Part shown: piece after piece, positions 43,433 to 53,599 of the stretch
How positions within the stretch are numbered: the first letter of the stretch is position 1
How the letters are laid out: each line of letters opens with the position of its first letter
Assembly (NCBI RefSeq): GCF_019279795.1
Contig: NC_056733.1
Coordinates: forward strand, 1,119,079,907 to 1,119,143,906
DNA length: 64,000 nucleotides
Source: Protopterus annectens
Lineage: Eukaryota; Chordata; Ceratodontiformes; Protopteridae
Direction of reading: 5' to 3'
Program-made: the position numbers and the translations under genes
The notes under the pieces: generated by a model
The model's input: the letters and a program-made list of their open reading frames with translations, nothing else
The model's database searches: none
What the model was told of the DNA's origin: nothing

Positions 43433-45725
43433 ATGTCTGAGGCCACAAAGCCAATCTTTTCTAAGTGCACCGAGTGTGGCCATAAGCTCTCCCTGGCGGA
43501 TGGCCACACTCGGTGCGTCCGGTGCCTTGGGGTTGAACACCTTTCCTCTGGATGCACTATCTGTGTGGCGTTCAACCCCAGGGCACTGAAGGACCGGAGG
43601 TCTAAGCTGATCCTGGCGGGACTTTTGCCCCTGGATTCGGCTTCAGCCTCCGGTGCTTCTGTGGCCTCCTCCCAGGCTTCAGTGGTGGCCACTCCTGCCT
43701 CCCTCCCCCCAGCCGGGACTCAATCTCCCACTTCGGCGCCGGAGGAGAGGGAGGCCAGGAAAGAAAAACGGAGGGAGAAGCACCACAAGCGGCGGGCCGA
43801 GGCCTCCGCTTCGGCCCCCGCTGCTAAGCGGGCTTCTCCCTCTACGGCTTCCAGGTCTCCTCCTTCTCAGCTCTGGTCTCCATGCTTCTCACCGGGACCC
43901 GAGGAGGAGGAGACCCGATCTCCGTCTAGGTCATCGAGGCGGCACTCCCGGCCAGCCTCGGTGGCCTCGTCGAGATCAACACATAGCCTTTCTGATGCTG
44001 ATTTGGATCGGGTGATGCGAAGGTTCATCCAGGCCCAAATGCAGATAGGAGTGCTCCTGCCTCCTCCCCCTCCGGGGGGGGGGAGCTCAACACCCTTCTT
44101 TCCCTCGATAGCTCCTTCTCCAACCCGCTTCACGGGTTCGGAGTGCTCGGAGCCGGGCAGCATTGGAGCTGGGGGTGGATCGGTGCCAACAGTATCTGGT
44201 ACTTCGGCTCCGACTCTCCCTTTGAGTTTTCCGGATCCGTCCTTGTCGGATCCGAGCTCTTGGAGCCGTGCTCTGAGCTTCGGATCCGAGGGGTTTGGTG
44301 TGTCTTCGGCTCCGTCCAGGTCGGAGCACACTCTCCCTTCGGATCCAATGGTCTCGGCGCCGGCTCCGATCCATCCATCGGATCCGAGTGAGGGTCGGCT
44401 GTCGATCCTAGAGAGAGTGGCTCTCCCTCGGCCTTCGATGTGGTGGAGAGGGCTCTGTTAAGTGCATCCAGGACCTTGCTCCCTGCTACAGCTCCATCCC
44501 GCACTCCCTCTTGTTTGGGCAGGGCTTCCGTCCCCCGGCCACAGGGACAGCCTGCTTTGACGTCTCAGGTCGTTCCCCTGGAACAAGACGTTGCTGGTGA
44601 GTCGTCCTCTGACAGTCCCCCCGAGGATGTTCCTCACAAGCGGAAGTGTAAGAGGAGGCACGTGGACTCCCCCGAGTCCTTGACAGAAGAGACAGATTTG
44701 GATGAGGGGGAAGGCTCCCCAAGGTCACCCCCTCGAGGATGTCTCCTTTGGAGACATCATGGAAATGCTTAGGATAAGAGGGGGTTGGTCTGCCCCCAAG
44801 GCTTCCTCGGACGTATCCATGTTCCTGGAGGCGTTCGAAGCAGGCCCATCTACCTCTTGGGTGTCCCCTCCGGCCGACCTCTTAGTGGACCTTATCACCA
44901 CTAGGGCATGGAAGGAGCCGGACACTGTGGAGCCAGTCCCCAAATGTCCCGACAGGATCCTGAGCCCTCCAGCAGAGAAATCCCATTGGAGCAAGGGACC
45001 CCCCCGTAGATGCCATGTTGGTGGCGGCAGCCTCCAAGAGGGAGCTAGCCCAAGAGAGTCCCTCGGTCCATCCCCCGAGCAAGGAGTCTCGCTCGATGGA
45101 CCGTCTCAGGAAGCAGGTCTTTAGTTCAGCGACCTTCTCTGTAAGGTCCCTGAACTACATGGCACATATCATTCGACTGCAGCGAGACCTTATCAAAGAG
45201 TACACTGCATCGCCCCAGGAGTCCATGTCGAGGGAGGACAAACAGTTGTACTCCACTCGCATGGCCACACTTAGGTCTATATCAAACACCTCTTTGCGGC
45301 TTTTATCCCATGCTACAGAGGGGGCCACTAGAGCCAGTGGAGCAGGCCTAGTTATGAGGCGCCAGGCCTGGCTCCGACATTGTGATTTTGCGGAACCCTT
45401 CAAGGCATCCTTTGCGAATGCCCCTTCGATGGTTCTGCCCTATTTGGCAAGACAGTTCGCGAGACCTTGGTCCAGAGCAAAAAGGACGGGAAGACGTTGT
45501 CTGCTGTCGGAGTCCGCTTCTCTGCTCCCCAGAAGTCTTTCTCCAAGAACCAAAAGGGACAGAAGAAGATGTGGTTCCGAAAGTCGCAGCAATCCCAGTC
45601 CGCTCCGGACTCCCAGTCCTTCTGCGGCAGAGGAGGACAGGGTGGACGCCGCCCTGGAGGCAGAGGGGGCCCGAAGAACTTTGGGTCTAGAGAAACCTTC
45701 TCTGATCGGCCCACGCAGCAACCCT
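43433..45725 (+). pseudogene. DIRS-3 gag
   Basis: ATG at 43433. The first frame runs to a stop at 44461. Residues 1-55 hold a Cys/His cluster: 'KCTECGHKLSLADGHTRCVR', 'CLGVEHLSSGCTIC', 'AFNPRALKDRR'. A Pro/Ser/Ala-rich part with RS-like segments follows. Later islands in other frames: 'HKRKCKRRHVDSPESLTEET' (about 44640), 'EDVSFGDIMEMLRIRGGWSA' (about 44730), 'SATFSVRSLNYMAHIIRLQR' (45126-45185), 'RRQAWLRHCDFAEPFKASF' and a Gly/Arg-rich C-terminus 'GRGGQGGRRPGGRGGPKNF' ending at 45725. At least four indels break it. It is probably a capsid/nucleic-acid-binding protein. Confidence 0.88.
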
Positions 45726-47310
45726 GAAGGGTTGCCCGACTGCTCCACTCTGGAGGCAGTCGGGGGGCATTTCTCGAAGCACCTGACAGCTTGGGAGTCC
45801 ATTACAACAGACCGCTGGGTGCTTCGTATCATATCCAGAGGATACAGAATTCCCTTTTCCTACATTCCCGACACCCCTGGACACCTCCCCGATGTTCCAC
45901 CCAATCAGAGGGAGGCAGCAGCTGCGGAAATTTGGCTGCTTTTAGGAAAAAGGAGCCATCCAGCACATCCCCCCAGGCCAGTCTGGATCGGGTTACTACT
46001 CCAGATTCTTTTTGGTGCCAAAAAAGATGGGGGACCGAAGGCCCATTCTCGATCTTTCCCTACTAAATCTGTCAGTAACCAGAGAAAAGTTCCGGATGGT
46101 CACTCTTCAGTCTGTTCTCCCCCTCTTGCGGGAGAACGACTGGATGTGCTCCATAGACCTCAAGGATGCGTACTACCACATACTAATGGATGAACGGTCC
46201 AGGAGGTATCTCCGCTTCCGGCTGGGAGCCAGTCATTACCAATTCAGGGTCCTCCCCTTTGGTCTCACCTCAGCCCCCAGGGTGTTCACCAAGGTATTAG
46301 CAGTGATTGCTGCCCACCTGAGACTCCAGGGAATGCAGGTCTTCCCGTACCTGGACGACTGGCTTCTCACCGCCCCGACAAGGCATCTACTATGCTTAGT
46401 CAGGGACTACTTTCTCAACCTTGCTCCACAACTAGGGACCACCATAAACTCGAACAAGTCCTCTCTCACCCCGACTCAGGTGATAGACTTTATCCGGGCC
46501 AGACTGGACACCAACAGGCAACTAGCCTTCTTAACTTCCGACCAGTTACACACTTTGAGGGCACATGTGCGGGCCATCTTTCAATCTTCAAAACCTCCGG
46601 CTGGGTTGCTTCTGAGGGCCCTGGGGTCCATGGCAGCTGCTATAAACCTCCTTCCCATGGCACGTCTGAACATGAGAATTTTATAGTGGACTCTCCAAGT
46701 CCAATGGTCCTTTCTTCACTACCCCTTGAGTCACCCCATTTCTCTCAGCAGGGCCTGCAAGAGGGCTCTCGTTTGGTGGCTTCAATCGCCGGATCTCCAG
46801 GCGGGACGCCCCTTTGCCACAGCCCCCCCTCTCGCCACGGTGACCACGGACGCCTCTCATCTGGGGTGGGGGGGGCATTATTCGAGCAGGACGGTCCAAG
46901 GCACATGGAACGATTCGGAAACCTTATTGCACATAAATGTTCTAGAGATGAGGGCAGTGCTGTTGTCATTGCAAGCACTTCAGAGCCTTCTCCCTGTAGG
47001 AACAATTGCAGTCCAAACAGACAGTATGTCTGTGGTATGGTATATCAACAAACAAGGAGGAACCAAGTCTTACCCACTCTGTCGAGAAGCCATGAGAGTG
47101 TGGGAATGGGCTATCTCCACCAACCGCTTTCTCATTGCAATGCACATTCCGGGATGGACCAACATCCTAGCGGACAGACTGAGTCGCACCATCCTTTCAC
47201 CTTACAAGTGGTCCCTCAACCCTCGAGTAGCGAGTCGAATTTTTGCCGTTTGGGGGGCAGCCCTGTTGCGATCTTTTCGCATCTCCCTCAAACACAAAAT
47301 GCAACAATTA
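45726..47310 (+). pseudogene. DIRS-3 reverse transcriptase-RNase H
   Basis: It starts near 'GLPDCSTLEAVGGHFSKHL'. A one-base loss at an A run (about 45947) shifts the frame, and the main frame is then open to 46683. RT motifs: 'SRFFLVPKKMGDRRPILDLS', 'DWMCSIDLKDAYYHILM' (A), 'VLPFGLTSAPRVFTK' (B), 'FPYLDDWLL' (C, catalytic YLDD intact, about 46350). An amber stop at 46684-46686 separates it from RNase H: 'ATVTTDASHLGWGG' (Asp), 'VLEMRAVLL' (Glu), 'QTDSMSVVWYINKQG' (Asp), 'LADRLSR' (Asp). Both active sites are complete, so the defects are one frameshift and one stop. Confidence 0.9.
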
Positions 47311-48600
47311 CTTCGCTCTCATTCCCCCTGCCGGGGAAGCCCCGAGGGACACCTTGGTGCATGCTTGGCCACCCGGTCTTCTCTATGCCTACCCTCCTCT
47401 TCCCCTCATGCTGAAACTTCTTCAGAAAGCCAGTCGGTTGGGGAGCAGGATGATCCTCATTGCCCCATTCTGGCCTCACCAAGCTTGGTTCCCTTACCTC
47501 TGGTCTCATCGAGTGAATCCACCCTGGATTCTAGATCCCCTTCCGGATCTAATCTCCCACCCCCAGGGACTCCCACTTCCCGACCTGGCCAGCCTCAAAC
47601 TTACGGCTTGGCTGCTCCAGTTCCACTTGTAGCTAGGACTCCCGGTATCTCTTCTCCAGTTAAAACTATCCTAGTAGCAGCGCACAAGCCCTCTACTAGG
47701 CAGGTCTATGGTAGTAAGTGGAAGCCTTTCTCTATTTGGGCAGAATGCCATAATTTGGACCCTTTTACAGCCCCCATGCCTGCGGTGCTGGACTTTCTTT
47801 CAGCTCTTTTTAATGACGGAGCTAGCTGTTCTACGGTTAAGGTTCAGTTGGCAGCTATCTCTCATTACCATGTAGGTACTGAAATGGGCCCTTTGATCTC
47901 TACAAAATTGTGCAAAACATTCCTAAAGGGCACCTTTCTTCTTAGACCTCCAATAAAGGAAGCGGTACCCCCATGGGATTTGACTTTGGTATTACAAGCC
48001 CTGACAGCCCCTCCTTTCTAACCGGCGTCTTCGGTAGACCTCAAATATTTGTCGTGGAAAACAGCCTTTCTTGTGGCTATTACCTCAGCCAGGAGAGTAT
48101 CCGAATTGAAAGCTCTTTCTGTGAAACCCCAATACTTAGCCTTTCACAAGGATAGGGTTTACCTCAGGACCAATCCCTCTTTCCTTCCGAAGGTAGTTTC
48201 TGAATCTAATATCAACCAATCTATCAACTTGCCGGTATTCTTTCCTTACTACAAGAACAAAGGGGAGTACAAATTACATTCTTTGGACGTACACAGACAA
48301 CTTAGATTTTATATTCATAGGACATCTGGTCATAGACAATCCGACCAGTTGTTCGTCTCCTTTGCCAAATTTAATTTAGGTAAACCGGTCCCGAAAGTTT
48401 CCTTATCGAGATGGATCTCACAGTGTATCATTACAGCGTATCAAAATTCTGGCAGGCCCGCACCTCAAGGAGTTCGTGCCCATTCAGCTAGGGCTATGGC
48501 TACTTCTGCCGCATTTAAATCCAGGGTGGCTCCGCAGTGCTCCGGAACATCCTTCCATGAAGGCCGCTCAAGGTTTAGGTAGCTGGGGACTCTGTCCCAC
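47311..48600 (+). pseudogene. DIRS-3 tyrosine recombinase, nucleophile missing
   Basis: The linker (47311-47632) is read in another frame: 'MILIAPFWPHQAWFPYLWSH'. Core: 'HKPSTRQVYGSKWKPFSIW', 'NLDPFTAPMPAVLDFLSALF'. A TAA at 48019-48021 is followed by 'SWKTAFLVAITSARRVSELK' (first Arg). Then 'FLPKVVSESNINQSINLPVF', 'LDVHRQLRFYIHRTSG' and His-x-x-Arg as 'GVRAHSARAMATSAAFKS'. The Tyr box seen in DIRS-2 (HTFITHYKLD) is absent: after 'AAFKSRVA' the sequence jumps to the 'VLRNILP'-type C-terminus. A short deletion at about 48531-48537 therefore removed the nucleophilic Tyr. Confidence 0.87.
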
Positions 48601-48699
48601 AGGTTGCAGACCAAATGAAGTTAACTACTTCAGATTAAGAAGTTATGTACTCACCATAACATTCCATGTGAGTAGGTAAACTTCATTTGTCTGCAACCA
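48596..48699 (+). repeat. DIRS-3 internal complementary region (circle-junction copy)
   Basis: 48596-48640 (CCCACAGGTTGCAGACCAAA through ACTACTTCAGATTAAG) is the complement of the left terminus (43017-43060). 48641-48699 (AAGTTATGTACTCACCATAA through TTTGTCTGCAACC) is the complement of the right terminus (48905-48988). The two halves meet at TTAAGAAG, so the end sequences read as if joined. A run of ten C follows at 48701-48710. Confidence 0.93.
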
Positions 48700-48789
48700 T
48701 CCCCCCCCCCTCTGTCCCCCTGACCTTCAGATGTGTTTTCATGTCATATAGTGATGTACCATTCTAATAATGTAGTTAGTTATACACTA

Positions 48790-48988
48790 TAGTGCTTGCG
48801 AGCAAACTTGATCTGAGGTCAGTCAGGGTTGGCAGGGGATTATGGGTAAGGGGAGGAGCTAGGAGCTCGGATCTAAGCTTTGTAAAGTTGCCGGCTCGGA
48901 TCCGAGGTCGGATCCGAATCCCACAGGTTGCAGACAAATGAAGTTTACATACTCAGATGGAACGTTATGGTGAGTACATAACTTCTTA
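48790..48988 (+). repeat. DIRS-3 right inverted terminal repeat
   Basis: It contains 'GGTTGGCAGGGGATTATGGG', 'AGGAGCTAGGAGCTCGGATC' and 'GAATCCCACAGGTTGCAGAC', the inverse of the left repeat, followed by the end-specific 'CATACTCAGATGGAACGTTA' and 'TGGTGAGTACATAACTTCTT'. It ends at about 48988 where Penelope sequence resumes. Confidence 0.92.
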
Positions 48989-49058
48989 TTATGTAGCAGG
49001 TTTACTCTGGTAGGTTTTCTGTAAAGATCTGTAGCAATTTTAAGGGAGGCGCTCAAAC

Positions 49059-49131
49059 TGAAACAGCGGCCGAGTTGGATCCGAGGATCCGATCTGAACC
49101 CATATGTTGAGGAATGAATGAAAATTGACCA
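49059..49131 (-). repeat. DIRS-2 left terminal repeat, outer part (orphaned)
   Basis: 'GTTGGATCCGAGGATCCGAT' then 'GAACCCATATGTTGAGGAAT' and 'GAATGAAAATTGACCATCAG' is the complement of the outer right repeat at 34640-34735. It lies 8 kb from the rest of DIRS-2 because of the Penelope and DIRS-3 insertions. The terminus is at about 49131, judged from the internal complementary region. Confidence 0.82.
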
Positions 49132-52100
49132 TCAGATCTTCACTTTTGTATGCGTTTTTTTTTTTTTTTATAAAATTCCATTTGCATGCAATAGAATTAC
49201 ATTTTTTGAACTTGATTAATTCTTATTTTGCAGTACAGCGTCATTGCTTTGTGCCTGTGGCCTATGTGGTGACTGAAAAAAGTCATGTACTAATCCACCA
49301 AAGGTCAGTTTGTGTAGATCTATACACTTGCTAGCATTGGTTATACCTGCCGTTGGAGAGTGTCCATGAGGTTTTTGCTTCTGCACTTAGGTGAAGAGGC
49401 AGTGAAAGCTCCAAGCTTTGACCCCCTCCACACACAGACACACACATGCCTCTTCGGTTTACAGCAGCTAAGTCTTCATGGTTCTTTTTGCATGCCTGAA
49501 TGCCTGACATTTGTGTTCCACTGGACTGTGTGATGTAACTAGCTACAAAGCTGTCACACCTTCACAGACCTTCTTGTGGTGCCAGGCCTTTGTCACCAAG
49601 CTGTAGACTGACTGATGAACCCCATTCATCCAAATATGGTTCTTCCCTTCCTGTGCAAAACACACTGCAAGTCCTGACAATGGCATTGTTACTAGTTGAT
49701 TGGGGGCTTCACAGTAACTGCTTTGTTGCTGAAGGAAAGTGACCCCCCAAGACAGGCTCCATATAAACCATGTAGAGCCATAGGCATGTAGTTGAAACCA
49801 GAATCCTTTCTGCCCGTGTTAAACAACCAATCATTGGTGGCCTACTTTAGCAGACTGGGTTTCAGGTCCTATTACTCTCTTGTGGAGAGGTTGATGCAGG
49901 TCTGGCATCATTTTGACAGCCCTAGGCTTCTTTGTGTGAGCTCCATCCTTCTTCTGGAGCTGAGGATTGGAATTGATGTCTGACCAGTATCTTCCAGAAG
50001 CAGGATTCCCAGAGATTAAATGTTTTGTCATGTGTGAATATGACCCACTTCCTTTTCTTTGTTCAGCAGGAAAAGGGGGAGTTGGGGGAGTTGAAGGTGG
50101 GTGTGCTTTTGGTTTTCTCTGTCGTGTGACAAGGAAGATTCTTATATACCTTATACCTTCATTGAAGAAAACAAGAACTTAACTTTTATGTCCCTTAGTG
50201 ACTGAGAAGTATGTATTTTCAGGCTTTTGGGTCCCTGGCAGTGCAGGAAAGTGTTGCATTAAAAGTCAAATAGCTCCCCTTCATTTGGGCAGAAAACAGA
50301 CTTAATCTCAGGATTTAGCTCCTCTTTTAAGTCCTGTGCTGCTGCACGAACTTCCACGTGATCCCTTTACTAGTCGTGCTAAGTAGAAAATATTTTCCAT
50401 TTTGGTAGGAAACAACCTTTGCTGTTTCAATTTAAATTATTTGAAGGTCATTCTGTCAGTCTAAGAGACCTGAATGATTGTATCTGAGTTATTCCATGGT
50501 CAGAATGCAAGTTTCTGGCATCTGTGTACATTATGACCTTTTGAAGGGTAGAACTCTAGATTGGCATCAGCCAGTTAAGCAGCTCCTTAAATGAGGTTAA
50601 AATGGGTGTACTGTCCTTGGCCAGTACTTGATGTGTACTAGTCCAAGGCACACGTGTGCCTCCAAGCACAGGAGCCAGTGAAAATTCTAAAATTTACCAA
50701 GCTAAGGGCATTTGATGTGGTGAGTGCACATTACATTTATATCTCATATTACAGTATTTCTTGTTGTATTTTTTCACATCACAGAAATATGAATGATGTT
50801 ACAAAATGTTGCATTCAACAGGTAGGGTTGAGGGTCCCATTATGAGAAAAAAATTTAAAGGCGGAGTTATTATCATGCTCCCACGTAATGGCTGAGATTC
50901 TCATGTAAATCTGGCCAGAGTGTTGCATTGTGCAAGGCTTAGCACTTATAGCCCTACCGAGGTTCAGAGAGGCTTCAGCCTTTGGCAGCAACATTTTACT
51001 TGGTTCGCCATGTGCATAAACATACTATACAGAAGATACGTTTTAGTGTTTCCACACTGAAATGTAGAATGGTGTTATCTGTGATAATTTCACCATCTAC
51101 CTTCATTCTGACAGTTTCACTCCACATAAAGCAATACTGCGCAGCTAGGTTTCAGGTCTCATCTGTGAGTGCTTACAGTATGCTGGACGGTATGACAGCT
51201 TAACTGTAGCAGTGTTTGTGACTTTTCTTTACCGAACATTTAGTATAAGTTTCACTGTAAATTTGTGCTTATTTACCTTCATGATATACTAGTACAAAGG
51301 ACCTTCCTGTCGTATTACAGGAGATAATTAGGTAGATAATGGCTGTTAGTCTTGGAAGAAGGGTAACATACTGCAGGAATACTACTGGAAAAAAAATGAT
51401 TTTGTAATATCTCATCAAAATTCAAACTCAAAGACTTAGGAGAAAAATGTCCTTCTAATATGTCCTCTCTAGTCGAGTCAGCTTTGTCTCAGAAATGACA
51501 GTGATAACAGAAGCCATCGGACACTGTAATTTTTGCCTCTGATAACCTATTTCATGTCTTAGCTCCAGGCTAGATTACGTTTTGGTAGTCTGCTTTTTAC
51601 TGGTTTTCAAAATGAATGAATTGGCCATGGAATAAGTTGGCAGTGAGCAGACTGAAACACTGAGATTATCTGCCATTGCATACATTAAAATTCATAGTGA
51701 AATCCGAGTGGCAGGAAGAAAATAAGCAAAGGGGAAAACATATAAAGAAGTGGCGAGCTGTGTCATCACTCACCTGTGCTGAAGGATCCAATTTTAGCCA
51801 CATCCAATAGCAGGCTCATTCATCATCCCAGCTTTATTGTGATTTAAATCTTAGCTCTATAAAGGATAGCAGTTCTTTTAAAATGATTGAGAGAGAATAA
51901 GGGTAAATTCAGTGTTTTGAAAAAGCCTATGACATCACATTATTATACCTTACAGATGGAGGCAATATTTCATACTTGGGCAAGGAAACTAATCATTTCC
52001 CATCTTGTGCGAGTCAGTGTATCATTATAAAAGTGAAAAATAAGTGATTTATTATTTTTTTGCATTTCAGCTCTTGTTTCAGTCAGGCAGTTTTTATTGT

Positions 52101-53112
52101 AATAAGTCTGATATATATAGTAGTTAAGGATGAATGATGGCAATATATTAATTATGTATATGATCCATATTTTGAAATTCTGTTTCTCAAAACAGAATTA
52201 CAATTAAGTCTTTCATTTTGTGATCAAAACTAATCATACTGTAGAGTAGTTTGCAGAAGTGAAGACCAGTCCTTGTACAAAATAAAGACTTGGTTGCAGC
52301 TAAGCTGTCCACACAGTAAAATGCTAAAGTTATCTGTCTTTCTGGAGAGAAAAATATAATATAAACAAGGCTTAATTTCAAGTATGTGTGACAGTGATGA
52401 AGTTTACCTCCCATTCCAAAGCCACATGCCTTTTTTTTTTCACGTTTAACATTATGATGTGTAGCTGTTTGTGTTCAGTCTGCATACTGATAGGGTAAAA
52501 TTAAAAAAAAAAAATGAGAGTCTCTGTCAGTAACCCCTTAGTCTGTCAGTAACCCCTTAGTCATACCTTTTTTGCATATCCATTGATTAAGTTGATCAGA
52601 TGTAGCTTTGGTCCTAGTTAGTTTTTTTTCCCTTTGTTTTGTAAGTCTTGTTCTCCCTTTTCCCATCTCCTGCTTGACTTTCATTTTATGCATATCTTTA
52701 GCAGCCATTTTGTATAGATTTTCTCTTTTTTAGATGCTGGTTGAAGACACCCCATAAGTTCAGTTGTACTGCCCCTAGTACCACCACTACCTGTCTTTGC
52801 AACTTTTACTGTATGTCGAGGTGTAGGTGCTTTTGTTACAACCCATCTTTGTTGTAGTTGCTCTGTATAGTCCATCCCCTCTTTCCTACTCTTAAGTTAT
52901 GGAGGAGTCATCTTGTCTTCCATTCATTTGTATTGTTTTTGTGAGTTATTTATGCAGCTCTGCATGTTATAGTCTGCACTTACACAGATGTCATGACTTT
53001 ACAATGACTATTTCACACTCTGGTAACTTTTGTTTAAAACATTTTTAATGCTGTTACTCTTAAATATCGTGACACTGCTTATTTTAGGAAATATCTCCAG
53101 CTGCCAGAAAAA
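49132..53112. other. Intronic stretch with no recognised gene or transposon
   Basis: AT-rich and without the decayed ORFs typical of the flanking repeats. The block at about 51400-51960 (including TGACAGTGATAACAGAAGCC and TGACATCACATTATTA) has no repeat character and could be older unique intron. No open frame here resembles a family. A 2 x 19-bp duplication is listed separately. Confidence 0.55.
52523..52560. repeat. Tandem duplication, 2 x 19 bp
   Basis: TCTGTCAGTAACCCCTTAG occurs twice in perfect tandem (52523-52541 and 52542-52560). It is recent by identity, with no function inferred. Confidence 0.95.
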
Positions 53113-53290
53113 GTAGAGTTGTGTAAAATCTTACCATAACAGTAGATGTCCTTCTCTTCACTATTGCAATATTCTTCACCTTAAGGATCTCCAGCCAGGG
53201 ATAGCCTAATGTCTGGCAAGTATACCAAAGCCCAAGATCTCATATGCTCTGTACATAACATGTATGCTCCCCTAGCAGGATGTAGGGCAT
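53113..53290 (-). repeat. DIRS-4 right inverted terminal repeat
   Basis: The complement contains 'TGCCCTACATCCTGCTAGGG', 'GAGCATACATGTTATGTACA' and 'GGCTGGAGATCCTTAAGGTG'. The same string, with substitutions, appears on the plus strand at 63240-63393 ('TGCCCTACGTCCTGTGCGAG', 'GGCAGGAGATCCCTAAGGTA'). Confidence 0.9.
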
Positions 53291-53464
53291 AACTGTGATG
53301 TACAATGCAGTTACCCAGAAATGAATTGCCCTAGGAGACAGTCGTCTTCATAGGACAAAAAGAAGCTATGCACATCACATCCAAAGAGAGAAAATGCAGA
53401 TGGAAAAGGGGGATCCACAGCTAGGAGGCCAAACAAATAAAAACCCAAAAGAAAAAAAGGGGTG

Positions 53465-53531
53465 CCAAATACTGCAACAGTGAAGAGAAGGACATCTACA
53501 GTTATGGTAAGATTTTACACAACTGTACTAC
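53465..53531 (-). repeat. DIRS-4 internal complementary region
   Basis: 'ACTGCAACAGTGAAGAGAAG' to 'TTATGGTAAGATTTTACACA' is inverted relative to 53116-53180 (right end). The adjacent part (CATTGCTATATAG-type, TTGCAGTTTACCTT) is related to the left end near 63350-63390. Its position after the recombinase is as in DIRS-3. Confidence 0.85.
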
Positions 53532-53599
53532 ATCCTTCTATATCAATGTTGCAGTTTACCTTATGTTGGGGAGAGTACAAAAGCTTCAGAAAAAGAGTG

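Larger units (their letters stand above)
43017..48988 (+). mobile_element. DIRS-3: near-complete DIRS-type tyrosine-recombinase retrotransposon
   Basis: About 5.97 kb, from TCTTAATCTGAAGTAG at 43017 to GTACATAACTTCTTA at 48988. It has left and right inverted terminal repeats, gag, RT-RNase H, tyrosine recombinase and an internal complementary region (48596-48699). It inserted in a Penelope element with no visible target duplication, as expected for recombinase-mediated insertion. GC content is clearly higher than the surroundings. It is the least decayed DIRS here, yet frameshifts in gag and RT, two in-frame stops and a loss in the recombinase make it non-autonomous. Confidence 0.92.
41163..49045 (-). 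mobile_element. Penelope-like element, 5'-truncated, split by DIRS-3
   Basis: The element occupies 41163-43016 and 48989-49045. The target duplication GAGG(A/C)GCTCAAAC (41150-41162 and 49046-49058, 12 of 13 identical) lies in the DIRS-2 left repeat. Sense strand is minus. From 49045: 'LKIATDLYRKPTRVNLLHN' (RT block after the catalytic motif), [DIRS-3], 'SFHPTRTNYNVTKSQGYRLA', 'LNELENYFLVRGYERI', a linker, and then a GIY-YIG endonuclease (42541-42062). The 3' non-coding part extends to about 41163. It is truncated before the RT catalytic box. Confidence 0.85.
34619..49131 (-). mobile_element. DIRS-2: DIRS retrotransposon hosting nested CR1, Penelope and DIRS-3
   Basis: The body is 34619-41162, with the remaining outer part of its left terminal repeat at 49059-49131. 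The gap is the Penelope element plus DIRS-3. In sense order (right to left): left repeat, gag (40.69-38.4 kb), RT-RNase H (38.38-36.99 kb), recombinase (36.29-35.06 kb), internal complementary region (about 35066-35000), G14 tract (34956-34969; C on the sense strand), right repeat (34830-34619). A CR1 fragment sits at 36296-36985. Left and right repeats share 'ATCTGGAGAATGAGG' and 'ACTACTGCATTGTGGG' inside, and 'CCCATATGTTGAGGAA.GAAT' outside. Confidence 0.85.

Noticed and set aside
43867-44504. Long minus-strand ORFs opposite DIRS-3 gag (154, 124 and 95 codons)
   Set aside because: Shadow frames of the GC-rich gag on the other strand; no independent family resemblance.
46392-47414. 340-codon plus-strand ORF overlapping DIRS-3 RT/RNase H
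   Set aside because: It is an alternative frame. The RT and RNase H motifs lie in the other frame, and this translation has no domain.
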